DNA of 64,000 bases from an uncultured Clostridia bacterium (GCA_944379995.1 CALWGF010000004.1:62001-126000), one strand, 5' to 3'. Shown: positions 55,245 through 63,313, counted from the stretch's first letter. Made by a program: numbers and translations. Notes: generated by a model from the letters alone, not told the origin.

Positions 55245-55882
55245 AGTTAAAAGCCTCCCTTATTTAATTCTATGTTCTTAATAAACTGTATTAATATAAA
55301 CTCAATAACATTTTGTTATCAAGTTAATTCACATAATATACATCTAAAGTACCAAAACGGTACTGAGTTAACTTATATAAATAAAACTGCTATTGTAAAT
55401 AAAAAAAAAATAAAATAGCAATATAAAAGACTTTTAACTTAGAGATGATGCCTTATTTTAGGACGCCACAATTTAGGGCGACCCTTAAAGGTAGTAGATT
55501 GTATCTACACCCTTAAAAATTTTAATAAACCACATATAGTGAATAAAAATATTGTTTATAATGGTTCATCAGCACGAAATAAATATAAAATTATAGCAAT
55601 TTGTGATAAACAATAACTTTGACTAACTGCCTAAGTTAAATTTAGGGAGTAGCAAATCACGACCCCCTATGAATTTATGTACTAAAACAATGTTGTTTAG
55701 AGGGTGTGTCACAAATGTAGACCCATATAAATTTATATAAAAACAATATTATTTATTCTGTGGGTATATTTATGTTACATAGAACCATTACCCTAATTCA
55801 GGGGGTAACAAATCGTTACCCCATATCGAATATATAAAAATATGTTTATTTGCTTTTATTTTGTTCTAACTTCCACAGGTTG
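55245..55882. other. 638-base intergenic region with repeated hairpins
   Basis: No gene is supported. It holds four related palindromes centred on CAAAT (55490-55512, with a variant centre, then 55645-55667, 55702-55724 and 55801-55822). The last is perfect (GGGGTAAC/GTTACCCC). Related copies lie at 60444-60660, so the family brackets the switch and replication module. Confidence 0.6.
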
Positions 55883-56377
55883 TTATATATCCTCTAGTAC
55901 ACCATTCTCTATTCTACTCATTAAGGCAAGCCTTTTTTCCTCGTATCTTTCCCAAAATTCAAAACGTATTTTTACTTCTGAAGCTATATTTTTACTTATA
56001 CGCATAAAAACTTGATATGGTATTTTTTCAGAAAAATCATCTTTTTTTACTTCTACATAAGAATAAACTTTATCATTTTTTTTATATTTTAAAATATCAC
56101 TTACAGTATATCCTAAAGCATTTAAGTATTTTATAAATATTCTTACATCATATGGAAATTTCATTTCACCATTTTCATAATCTTCATAGAGTAATAATGC
56201 ACTTTCTATGCTTAATGCTCTGGCTATTTTTTCTATAATTTCAAGAGAAGGATTTGATTGCTCTCCAGTCTCCAATTTACAAATAGTGCTATAACCAACA
56301 CCACTTTTATCTGATAATTGTCTCTGTGTTAATTTTTTCTCTTTTCTATATTTTTTAATATTATCTTTTATTGGCAC
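55883..56377 (-). CDS. XRE-family repressor (probable Stl/CI-like master regulator)
   Basis: The protein is about 164 residues. The N-terminal XRE HTH (about 1-58: KKLTQRQLSDKSGVGYSTIC, EIIEKIARALSI) is followed by a C-terminal domain (about 70-164) of unrecognised type, which in satellites is where inducers bind. The start is GTG 56377, six bases after GAGGTGG. The ATG at 56392 precedes that site. It is divergent from the small HTH gene with overlapping promoters, the arrangement of a lysogeny-type switch. Confidence 0.85.
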   Translation of the reverse strand: MPIKDNIKKYRKEKKLTQRQLSDKSGVGYSTICKLETGEQSNPSLEIIEKIARALSIESALLLYEDYENGEMKFPYDVRIFIKYLNALGYTVSDILKYKKNDKVYSYVEVKKDDFSEKIPYQVFMRISKNIASEVKIRFEFWERYEEKRLALMSRIENGVLEDI

Positions 56378-56449
56378 AACTGACCACCTCATTATTATTT
56401 TTTATACTATCAATTATACCAAAAATGATATTTTCTATCTACTATTGAT

Positions 56450-56478
56450 ATTATAGCATTGACTTTTACCATTTTCAA
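56450..56478 (-). promoter_or_regulatory. Leftward promoter of the repressor gene
   Basis: On the minus strand TTGAAA (56473-56478) and TATAAT (56450-56455) with a 17-base spacer. It overlaps the rightward promoter. A second TATAAT lies closer to the gene but lacks a -35 box. Confidence 0.75.
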
Positions 56479-56487
56479 GGTTATACT
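56459..56487 (+). promoter_or_regulatory. Rightward promoter of the HTH-excisionase-primase operon
   Basis: TTGACT (56459-56464) and TATACT (56482-56487) with a 17-base spacer. Most of it overlaps the leftward repressor promoter, so the two cannot be fully occupied together. Confidence 0.8.
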
Positions 56488-56529
56488 ACATAAGAAATCA
56501 ATATTATATTAATATATTAGTGTCTTTTA

Positions 56530-56545
56530 TATCCTTATAAGGATA
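56530..56545 (+). promoter_or_regulatory. 16-base palindrome in the rightward leader
   Basis: TATCCTTA/TAAGGATA, perfect and without spacer, 43 bases after the rightward -10 box and 28 bases before the HTH gene. Candidate operator for one of the two HTH proteins. Confidence 0.55.
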
Positions 56546-56572
56546 GTTTTATCAAAAGGAGGTCAAAAGCAA

Positions 56573-56776
56573 ATGAAAAATACTTCTCTAAAAATAGCAC
56601 GCATTAAAAAGAATTTTACTCAAAAAGAATTAGCAAGAACAATCAATGTAAGTACAAAATATATTTCTGTACTTGAATGTAGTAATAACTTACCAAGTAT
56701 GTCTATAATGATTAAATTATCCAAAACACTTGGCGAGCCTATGGAAGTATTGTTTCCTCAAATTTCAGAGCTTTAA
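56573..56776 (+). CDS. Small XRE-family HTH protein (Cro/Str-like)
   Basis: The 67 residues consist almost entirely of an XRE HTH (KIARIKKNFTQKELARTINV, then STKYISVLECSNNLPS). AAAGGAGG precedes the ATG by eight bases. As the first gene after the rightward promoter and opposite the larger repressor, it occupies the Cro-like position of phages and the Str position of SaPIs. Confidence 0.85.
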   Translation: MKNTSLKIARIKKNFTQKELARTINVSTKYISVLECSNNLPSMSIMIKLSKTLGEPMEVLFPQISEL

Positions 56777-56820
56777 AAGCTATATATAAACTATTTAAAA
56801 GTAGAGGGGGTGATTTAAAA

Positions 56821-56997
56821 ATGCCTGAAAAAGATATGGATTTTGACTTTATGTATTATCAAATGGAAACTGTGGATTTTATAAGAAAACTTGACTACAC
56901 AAACCCACAGGATAATGACTTTATGAAAAAACTTTATACATTAGTCAAAACTTATATGAACCGTAAGAGAGTAAGTAAAAGGAGTGTATCAAAATGA
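56821..56997 (+). CDS. Small protein of unknown function in the element operon
   Basis: The 58-residue protein starts MPEKDMDFDFMYYQME, with an acidic N-terminal half and a basic tail (MNRKRVSKRSVSK). GGGGGTGAT stands before the ATG. Its stop overlaps the next start (ATGA), which supports real translation. No family recognised. Confidence 0.7.
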   Translation: MPEKDMDFDFMYYQMETVDFIRKLDYTNPQDNDFMKKLYTLVKTYMNRKRVSKRSVSK

Positions 56998-57200
56998 CAA
57001 ATATTGAAAGTGATAAATTAACTTTAACAGTAAAGGAAATGTCAAAAATTTTGGGTATTGGTGCAAATAAGGCTTATCAACTTACAAAGATTGAGGATTT
57101 TCCTACTATACGTTTAGGTACAAAAATACTTATTCCGGTAAAGGGTCTTAATGAATGGATAGAGAACCAATCAAAACAAAAGAGAGAATTTTTTATTTAA
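56994..57200 (+). CDS. xis: Excisionase-like MerR/HTH_17 DNA-binding protein
   Basis: The 68-residue protein has a winged-helix excisionase pattern: LTVKEMSKILGIGANKAYQL, then FPTIRLGTKILIPVKGLNEWIE. These proteins bend the att arm DNA to steer the integrase to excision. Translationally coupled to the preceding small gene. The function as Xis is inferred from family and place. Confidence 0.8.
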   Translation: MTNIESDKLTLTVKEMSKILGIGANKAYQLTKIEDFPTIRLGTKILIPVKGLNEWIENQSKQKREFFI

Positions 57201-57280
57201 AACAATGTAAGTAAAAAAGAGTTTTTCTGTTTTTTAGGAAAAACCTTTTAATGGCACAATAACGGGAGGTGAAAATCATA

Positions 57281-59593
57281 ATGGAATATGATTATAAATC
57301 ATTATTCATAGAGGATAAAAAGAAACTATTAAACAACATACCAACAGAATTAAAAAAATGCTTAAACTGGTGTAACTTTAAGCTGGTAGAGGATAACAAA
57401 ACTAATAAAGTTAAAAAGATACCTATAAATCCTAAAAGTTTAAATGGTGCTGACAGTACAAATCCACTTACTTGGAGTACCTTTAAAACAGCTTGTTATT
57501 GCTTTTCAGTCGGTAAAGCTGACGGAATAGGCTTTATGTTCAGTAATTCCCCTTATGTGGGTGTAGACATTGACCATTGTATAAATGAAGAAGGTAAGAT
57601 GTCAAAAGAGGCTCAAGAGATTGTAAACCGTTTAAACAGCTATACGGAATATAGTCCTAGCGGTACAGGTATACATATTATATGTAAAGTACAAGAAGGC
57701 TTTAATATAGAGGGTAATAAGAATACCTCTAAAGGTATAGAAATATATACTCATTCAAGGTACTTTACTATGACTGGAAACACTTTAGGAATAAATACAG
57801 ATATTAGGGAGTGTACAGAGGATTTACTAAAAGTACATAATGACTTTATTCCAAAAAGGAAAAAAAGCCAAAATAAAAAGGATACAGTCAAAAACCGTAC
57901 CCAAAGAACAGTAGAATTAAGCGACCAAGAGCTTTTAAATAAAGCCTTTGCGAGCAAGAACGGGGCAGAGATTAAAGCCCTCTACTGTGGTAATTATAAC
58001 ACTTTAAAGTATAAAAGTCAAAGTGAAGCAGATATGGCTTTATGTAATTATTTAGCTTTTTGGACTAATAAAAACCCTGAACAAATGGACAGAATTTTTC
58101 GTTCAAGTTCATTATATAGACCTAAGTGGGATAGCAAAAGAGGTGCATCAACTTTAGGACTACTAACGATTAATGAAGCCATAAACTCTTGTGTAGAAGG
58201 CTATGACCCAGTAAGGTACAGAGCTATAAAAGACTTTGAGGACTTAATCGGAGATGATGAAAACCCACAGGGTAACTCTTACTTTATGAGACACAGCAAC
58301 GGTAAAATCATTCTTGATGATATAAGCCTTGAAGACATAGCTAAATACCTTGTAGAAAAATACAATATAAAACTAATAGATGATACATTACATTTTTATG
58401 ATAATGGACTTTATAAGCCTATAATCGGAGGAATATTTGATAGTATAGCTTTAAAAGAGTTGCATAACTCAAAAAGCAATTATCGTAAAGAGCTTTTACC
58501 TTATGTGAGAGTTGGAGCAGCTGAAACAAGACCAAGTCCCTCAAACCTTATACTATTTAAAAATGGTGTACTAGATATAAATACTATGGAGCTTAATTCA
58601 ATTTCTGAAAAGTATATATTCTTAAACCGTATACCTCATAATTACAATAGTAACCCCATAGTTAATAAAATGCTGGATAACTTTTTATCCTCTTTTGTCT
58701 GTTATGATGATGAAGCTATAACCCTTTTATGGCAAGTTATAGGATATTGCTTATATAGAGGAAATCCTCTACAAGAGTTTATTTTAATACAAGGTGAAGG
58801 TGGAAATGGTAAAAGTACTTTTCTTCAATTCCTAGCATATATAATTGGTGAAGATAACACCTCTTATTTATCATTAGATGATTTGACAAATAAATATATG
58901 TTATCGGATATAAAAAATAAGTTGCTCAACATAGGTGATGACATAAACAGCACATACAAAGAGCAGGAGGACACCTTAAAGAAAATAGTTTCAGGAGAAA
59001 CAATAAGAGCTGATATGAAATATAAAGACCCAGTATCTATTAAGTATTATGGTAAAACTATTTTTAGTGCTAATAGTATTCCAAGATTTAACGATAAATC
59101 AAACGGACTTAAACGCAGAATGAACATATTACCATTCTTAAATGACTTCACTAAAAATGGCGAAAGGGACTTTAATATTTTATATAAACTTAGAAATGAA
59201 GATATAGCAGAGTATTGTATATATAAGGCAATACAACACTTAAAGGATTTATTAACCACAGGTGCTTTCACTAAGCCAGCAAGCGTAATATCAGCTAATG
59301 AAGAATACGCTAAACGAAACAATCCTATAATTGAGTTTTTAGAGGACTTCAAAAACGGAGATATTAAAAGCGATTTTGATACATCTACTGGTACAGATAT
59401 AACAGCTATACCTGCACAAAAGGTATTTGAAACCTATAAAAATTGGTGCTTTATTACCAACTACAAACCTTTAGGACGTAATGAGTTTTATCGTTTAGTA
59501 AAAAATGAAGGTTTTGAATTGATAAGAAAAAGAACCCCTCAAGGTCTTATTAAGGCATTTAGACCTTTAGGAAAGTTCCCACAGTGGTGGTAA
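57281..59593 (+). CDS. Primase-helicase replication protein (D5/P4 type)
   Basis: The protein is about 770 residues. The N-terminal primase-like domain (about 20-160) shows GVDIDHCINEEGK as acidic metal site and GTGIHII. A linker follows, then the D5_N region and a superfamily 3 helicase: Walker A QGEGGNGKST (about 503), Walker B NIGDDINS (about 555) and motif C FSANSIPRF (about 590). Such proteins initiate replication of satellites and phages at a nearby origin. The ATG at 57281 follows GGGAGGTG. A candidate origin lies directly downstream. The sequence CTACTGTGG occurs inside the gene at 57982. Confidence 0.93.
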   Translation: MEYDYKSLFIEDKKKLLNNIPTELKKCLNWCNFKLVEDNKTNKVKKIPINPKSLNGADSTNPLTWSTFKTACYCFSVGKADGIGFMFSNSPYVGVDIDHCINEEGKMSKEAQEIVNRLNSYTEYSPSGTGIHIICKVQEGFNIEGNKNTSKGIEIYTHSRYFTMTGNTLGINTDIRECTEDLLKVHNDFIPKRKKSQNKKDTVKNRTQRTVELSDQELLNKAFASKNGAEIKALYCGNYNTLKYKSQSEADMALCNYLAFWTNKNPEQMDRIFRSSSLYRPKWDSKRGASTLGLLTINEAINSCVEGYDPVRYRAIKDFEDLIGDDENPQGNSYFMRHSNGKIILDDISLEDIAKYLVEKYNIKLIDDTLHFYDNGLYKPIIGGIFDSIALKELHNSKSNYRKELLPYVRVGAAETRPSPSNLILFKNGVLDINTMELNSISEKYIFLNRIPHNYNSNPIVNKMLDNFLSSFVCYDDEAITLLWQVIGYCLYRGNPLQEFILIQGEGGNGKSTFLQFLAYIIGEDNTSYLSLDDLTNKYMLSDIKNKLLNIGDDINSTYKEQEDTLKKIVSGETIRADMKYKDPVSIKYYGKTIFSANSIPRFNDKSNGLKRRMNILPFLNDFTKNGERDFNILYKLRNEDIAEYCIYKAIQHLKDLLTTGAFTKPASVISANEEYAKRNNPIIEFLEDFKNGDIKSDFDTSTGTDITAIPAQKVFETYKNWCFITNYKPLGRNEFYRLVKNEGFELIRKRTPQGLIKAFRPLGKFPQWW

Positions 59594-59597
59594 TATA

Positions 59598-59885
59598 TGT
59601 TCATAAAAAATCGGAACACATTCACTTTTATAGCTTTAAGTTTTTATTGTAAAATCAACATTGTTCACTTGTTCCATATGTTCACTTTTATAATAAAAAA
59701 TATATTATATAACCATATAGAAGATATATAGCATATAGAGTATATAGCAATATATATGAGATATAAGAGGTTTTAAAAAAAAGTGAACACATAATTTTAG
59801 GAACAAACACCCTCTAAAGCCTTTAAAATCAAGGTTTTTAGTGTGTTCCTGTTTTGGAAAGCGACCCAAAATGTTCCTGTTTTTT
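59598..59885. other. Candidate replication origin (iterons flanking an AT-rich core)
   Basis: Left arm (59598-59693) holds GTTCA/GTTCC-type hexamers, including TTCACTTTTATA twice (about 59621 and 59681). The core (about 59694-59770) is nearly all A/T with repeated ATATAG words. The right arm (59782-59885) holds GTGAACACA, GGAACA and GTTCCTGTTTT twice. Iteron sets on both sides of an AT-rich stretch, just 3' of a primase-helicase gene, match the published SaPI origin layout. Inferred from pattern only. Confidence 0.6.
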
Positions 59886-59937
59886 AGACCATAATTAAAT
59901 GAAAATTTATAGATATGAAGAATTTAAGAGCCATACC

Positions 59938-59990
59938 CCTCTACTGTGGTTATTTTATTGCAGTAGAGGCAAAAAGAATAAAGGAGATAT
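59938..59990 (+). promoter_or_regulatory. Leader cassette 1 with 9-bp hairpin
   Basis: CCTCTACTG/CAGTAGAGG stem (59938-59946 with 59961-59969), then a shared stretch ending AAAGGAGATATA before a small gene. It is duplicated at 60110-60162. Confidence 0.65.
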
Positions 59991-59996
59991 ACATAA

Positions 59997-60095
59997 ATGA
60001 AAGATAAACTTATAAATGCTATTAATAATATAGATGATGAAAAGTTATTGAGGAAATTATACTTATTTACTTTAACAATAAGCCAGCATAAGTAA
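59997..60095 (+). CDS. 32-residue peptide gene in the element
   Basis: A short frame starting MKDKLINAINNIDDEKLLRK, with a strong AAAGGAG site nine bases upstream and a conserved leader cassette. Could be a small regulator or a leader peptide. No family recognised. Support comes from the ribosome site and the duplicated leader, not from homology. Confidence 0.45.
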   Translation: MKDKLINAINNIDDEKLLRKLYLFTLTISQHK

Positions 60096-60109
60096 TAAAG
60101 GTATATAAA

Positions 60110-60162
60110 CTACTGTGGTTGTTTTATTTACAGTAGAGGTAAAAAGAATAAAGGAGATATAA
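60110..60162 (+). promoter_or_regulatory. Leader cassette 2 with 7-bp hairpin
   Basis: Near-identical to cassette 1 (59938-59990). Stem 60110-60116 with 60130-60136, followed by the same AAAGGAGATATA ribosome site. One stem pair seen in cassette 1 is lost here. Confidence 0.65.
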
Positions 60163-60167
60163 TAATT

Positions 60168-60398
60168 ATGAAAATAACTGAAACTATGGACCAAGTTGAC
60201 TTAATAACAATTAATATTGAAAAATGCAGGACTTGCCTCAATAGCGGTTTATACCTCTTTCCAAGAGATTTAAAGTCTAATGATACTGACACAGAGGTAT
60301 TACTCAATATTGCTTTAGACTATTTGGAGGATATAGAGAAAAATTTTAATGCTCTATCTAATACAATAATTAGTACCTTAAAAATTACTAAGAGATAA
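60168..60398 (+). CDS. Small protein of unknown function in the element
   Basis: The 76-residue protein starts MKITETMDQVDLITINIEKC. It has a CxxC pair (KCRTCLNSG) and a helical acidic C-terminal half. The leader and AAAGGAG site are copied from the preceding small gene. No family recognised. It lies where SaPIs carry replication-accessory or interference genes, but that is only positional. Confidence 0.65.
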   Translation: MKITETMDQVDLITINIEKCRTCLNSGLYLFPRDLKSNDTDTEVLLNIALDYLEDIEKNFNALSNTIISTLKITKR

Positions 60399-60753
60399 AA
60401 CCACTGATGAGCTGTTTAATAGGTATAAGGGAAAATAACCACAGGGGGGGAACGATTTGTTCACCACCTAGAATAGTGCATTAGCATTAATAATGGTGGA
60501 GTGTCAAATGCGTACCCCATTAAATTTATAGAAAAATCAAAATTTCAAATTTTATTGGAGCAGTTCTTCTAAGGGAACCCTTACTCCCTCCCTCCCCCTT
60601 ACCCCTCGGTAATATATACAACTGTGGTAGCTGGAGAGAGGTGTAACAAATAGCGGTTATAGAGGATAGTATAATAATATTACATACATACACACCCCCT
60701 ATATGATAAACCTATTAACCCTAAGCAATAATAATATATAGGAGATATAGAGA
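60399..60753. other. 355-base intergenic region with hairpin repeats and a G-rich tract
   Basis: Contains three more members of the CAAAT-centred palindrome family (60444-60468 inverted, 60495-60518, about 60634-60660). It also has a minus-strand tract of four G runs (60583-60606) able to form a G-quadruplex, and copies of CTGTGG. No gene is supported. Confidence 0.6.
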
Positions 60754-61086
60754 ATGAAAAGAAGTAAAAGAAAGAAAATAACAAGAGGATTATATAACAA
60801 TTTATCAGACTTTGGACAGCTTGGAGCTAATCTTAATTTAATGGAGCTAATAGCAATATATAAAATAAAAGATGAAGAATACAATCAGAACTTTGCTATA
60901 CCTCTTGAGGTTGATATAAAACCAAAAGAAATAATGGAAATGATTATAAGTAAGCTAAAAGATATTTATGGTGATGATGTTAAACTATCAGCCATATTTG
61001 CTTTATTTCCTCATAGTAAACAAGTAATGCCAATTTGCCTATCTGATGAATTTAAAAAAGAAATGGAAAAAGAAAATAATCTATAA
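60754..61086 (+). CDS. Unrecognised 110-residue protein in the element
   Basis: A soluble protein with a basic start (MKRSKRKKITRGLYNN) and an alternating helix/strand body (LEVDIKPKEIMEMIISKLKD). AGGAGATATAGAGA precedes the ATG. Last clear gene before attR. No known satellite packaging or interference family is recognised. Confidence 0.65.
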   Translation: MKRSKRKKITRGLYNNLSDFGQLGANLNLMELIAIYKIKDEEYNQNFAIPLEVDIKPKEIMEMIISKLKDIYGDDVKLSAIFALFPHSKQVMPICLSDEFKKEMEKENNL

Positions 61087-61102
61087 AAACAACAGCTGTA
61101 AT

Positions 61103-61240
61103 ATGGCTGAAACCTCAAAAAATAAGGTAAATCGCCCATTACAGCTTATTTTATTTATATTGATATTCTTATATGTCGCTTTATGCTTACTATCTATATA
61201 CTTTATTATGCCCTCTACCACTCTAAAACCTTATATTTAA
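61103..61240 (+). CDS. Possible small single-span membrane protein
   Basis: The frame encodes 45 residues: MAETSKNKVNRPLQ, then a hydrophobic helix (LILFILIFLYVALCLLSIYF). No ribosome site precedes the ATG, and the frame overlaps an inverted repeat (AGCTGTAAT/ATTACAGCT). Weakly supported. Confidence 0.3.
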   Translation: MAETSKNKVNRPLQLILFILIFLYVALCLLSIYFIMPSTTLKPYI

Positions 61241-61412
61241 AGGATTTTCGGCTACACAGTTAAAATCTTTAATGCAGAATAATTCATAAGTATTTATACC
61301 AAAAACAACAATAAACCATATAAAACAAGTCTACTTTAGTGCGTTATAGTAGTACAATGTCTAATTATAAAATACACCAATTCCACAGTAGAAAACACCA
61401 TTTTAAAGCTGG

Positions 61413-61431
61413 TTGGGGTACTAGTTGGGGT
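61413..61431 (+). repeat. Two TTGGGGT repeats inside attR
   Basis: Copies start at 61413 and 61425, 12 bases apart, ending 16 bases before the attR repeat. They match the four-copy array near attL. Confidence 0.6.
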
Positions 61432-61447
61432 CAAAATGGTATTTTAG

Positions 61448-61513
61448 ACAAAAAAATAACCCGTAAATGTTGAATTTACGAGCTTTGCAGTAACGGAGAA
61501 GGAGGGATTTGAA
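61448..61513. repeat. Right attachment site (attR) at the tRNA-Ser 3' end
   Basis: 66-base repeat shared with 53515-53580. Bases 61494-61513 are the last 20 bases of tRNA-Ser, and the rest is its downstream terminator. The tRNA gene is intact here. Confidence 0.9.
61462..61480 (-). terminator. Terminator of tRNA-Ser
   Basis: A 7-bp stem (61462-61468 with 61474-61480), then TTATTTTTTT on the minus strand. It lies within the att repeat, so a second copy exists at attL. Confidence 0.75.
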
Positions 61514-61581
61514 CCCTCGCGCCGCGCAAACGACCTATACCCTTAGCAGGGGCACCTCTTCAGCCACTTGAGTACTTCTCC
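61494..61581 (-). tRNA. tRNA-Ser(GCU)
   Basis: 88 bases with a class II long variable arm. Acceptor ends GGAGAAG and CTTCTCC pair, the discriminator is G, and the T-loop TTCAAATC and the anticodon loop CTGCTAA (anticodon GCT) are visible. CCA is not encoded. The 3' end is the integration target of the adjacent element. It lies near serS. Confidence 0.95.
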
Positions 61582-61686
61582 ATAAAGTACAGTGCTTACT
61601 GCAAGAAATATAATACCACAATATATAATACTTGTCAAATACTTTTTTTAAAAAATTTAATTTTTTTAATAATTGGAATAATATGT

Positions 61687-61717
61687 AAAAAGAGCAGTTA
61701 AAAAAACTGCTCTTTTT
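61687..61717 (-). terminator. Terminator after serS
   Basis: A 13-bp perfect stem (61687-61699 with 61705-61717), followed by TTTTT-type sequence on the minus strand. Confidence 0.88.
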
Positions 61718-61725
61718 ATAAATTT

Positions 61726-63000
61726 TTATTTTGTAATTCTTTCAATTCCACCCATATATGGTCTTAAAACTTCTGGAATTATTACGCTACCGTCTGGCTG
61801 CTGGAAGTTTTCAAGTATAGCTGCTGTTGTACGTCCTACGGCAAGTCCTGAACCATTTAATGTATGAACATACTGTGCTTTATCTTTTACATTATCTTTA
61901 AATTTGATATTTGCACGTCTTGCTTGGAACGCTTCGAAATCACTACAACTTGAAATTTCAACATATCTATTATAGCTTGGCATCCAAACTTCAATATCAT
62001 ATGTCATAGCTGAACTAAATCCTAAGTCACCGCCACAAAGTCTTACAACTCTATATGGAAGACCTAAAAGCTGTAATATTTCTTCTGCATCATTTGTAAG
62101 TTTTTCAAGTTCTGCATATGATTCTTCAGGTCTTGCAAATTTAACAAGTTCAACTTTATTAAACTGATGCTGACGTATAAGACCTCTTGTATCTCTACCA
62201 GCAGAACCAGCCTCAGCTCTGAAACAAGCTGTATATGCACAATGTTTAATTGTAAGGTCTGCACCGTTTAAAATCATATCTGAATACATATTTGTTACAG
62301 GAACTTCTGCTGTTGGTACAAGGAAGTAATCTGTATTTGCAACTTTAAATGCATCTTCTTCAAATTTTGGAAGCTGACCTGTACCTGTCATTGATTTTCT
62401 GTTTACCATAAATGGAGGAAGTATTTCTGTATATCCATGTTTATCTACATGTGTATCAAGCATAAAGTTCATTATAGCACGTTCAAGTCTTGCACCAAGT
62501 CCTCTATATACAGTAAATCTTGCACCTGTTATTTTTGCTGCTGTTGCAGGGTCAAGTATTCCAAGTTCATCACCTAAATCCCAATGTGGTTTTGGTTCGA
62601 AATCAAATTTTGTTGGTTCGCCCCATTTTCTCATTTCCTGATTTTCTGTATCATCAACTCCGTCTGGAACAAGAGCATTTGGTGTATTTGGTATTGTATA
62701 CATAAATGCTGTAAGAGCATCATCAACTTCTGTAACCTTTGCGTCAAGCTCTTTTATTTTTGTAGAAAGCTCTTTCATTTCTGCCATAAGAGCTGTTGTA
62801 TCTTTACCTTCTTTTTTAAGTTTTGGAATTTCTTTTGAGTCTGCATTTTGTTTACTTTTAAGTTCTTCAACCTGACCTATAAGCTCACGTCTTTTTGCGT
62901 CAAGTTCTTTAAACTGCTCAAGATTATAATCTTTATGTCTTTTATCAAGTGCAGCTTTTACAGCGTCAAAATTATTTCTTAAATCCTTTACATCTAACAT
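61726..63000 (-). CDS. serS: Seryl-tRNA synthetase
   Basis: The 424-residue class II enzyme has an N-terminal antiparallel coiled coil (about 30-100) that grips the long variable arm of tRNA-Ser. Motif 2 reads [21 protein letters not shown] (about 260; first 20 residues quoted short: [14 protein letters not shown]), and motif 3 contains [10 protein letters not shown] near 378. AGGAGG precedes the ATG. Expression should be controlled by the T-box leader upstream, which senses uncharged tRNA-Ser. Confidence 0.97.
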   Translation of the reverse strand: MLDVKDLRNNFDAVKAALDKRHKDYNLEQFKELDAKRRELIGQVEELKSKQNADSKEIPKLKKEGKDTTALMAEMKELSTKIKELDAKVTEVDDALTAFMYTIPNTPNALVPDGVDDTENQEMRKWGEPTKFDFEPKPHWDLGDELGILDPATAAKITGARFTVYRGLGARLERAIMNFMLDTHVDKHGYTEILPPFMVNRKSMTGTGQLPKFEEDAFKVANTDYFLVPTAEVPVTNMYSDMILNGADLTIKHCAYTACFRAEAGSAGRDTRGLIRQHQFNKVELVKFARPEESYAELEKLTNDAEEILQLLGLPYRVVRLCGGDLGFSSAMTYDIEVWMPSYNRYVEISSCSDFEAFQARRANIKFKDNVKDKAQYVHTLNGSGLAVGRTTAAILENFQQPDGSVIIPEVLRPYMGGIERITK

Positions 63001-63039
63001 TTATAATTCCTCCTAAAATATTTTCATTTATTAAATAAA

Positions 63040-63312
63040 ATAAAAAAATCCCGTCCCTAAAAAAAGGGACGAGATGATATTTTTCCCGTGTTGCCACCCA
63101 AATTGTTTTATTTATAAAAATAAAACCACTCTTAAAAAGCTATAAAGGGCTTTACCCTTTCGGCTTAATCACCGACTGCTGTGAAAGTGGAACATTTCTT
63201 TTCCTCACCGGTTCACACCAACCACCGGCTCTCTTAAGAGTAATTATGAAATTTAGCTTTCATTAACACCATTTTATCAATATATAGGGAATTTCTCCCC
63301 ACTTTCAAAAGT
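63040..63312 (-). promoter_or_regulatory. T-box riboswitch leader of serS
   Basis: The minus strand carries the T-box sequence GGGTGGCAACACGGG (63085-63099), with a terminator stem after it (63049-63058 with 63065-63074, then seven T). A long stem I region follows upstream to about 63300 (GCCGGTGG/CACCGG pairing). Uncharged tRNA pairing with the T-box favours the antiterminator. I could not fix the specifier codon. A serine identity is inferred from the gene controlled. Confidence 0.93.
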
Positions 63313-63313
63313 T

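Larger units (their letters stand above)
53515..61513. mobile_element. Integrated 8.0-kb satellite-like element (PICI-type layout) at tRNA-Ser(GCU)
   Basis: Bounded by a 66-bp direct repeat. The right end rebuilds the 3' end of tRNA-Ser(GCU). Gene order: toxin-less antitoxin copy, integrase and repressor (leftward), then HTH, small protein, excisionase-like protein and primase-helicase (rightward), a candidate origin, and small unknown genes. This matches phage-inducible chromosomal islands and related satellites in layout and size class. There is no relaxase or conjugation gene and no capsid, terminase or lysis gene. It is therefore not a full phage or a conjugative element. Helper dependence is inferred. 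Confidence 0.82.

Noticed and set aside
55444..55515. A 23-codon open frame between integrase and repressor
   Set aside because: No ribosome site, and it runs through one of the repeated palindromes. More likely chance.
53515..61513. Integrative conjugative or mobilisable element
   Set aside because: No relaxase, coupling protein or type IV secretion gene in any frame. The gene order fits a satellite better.
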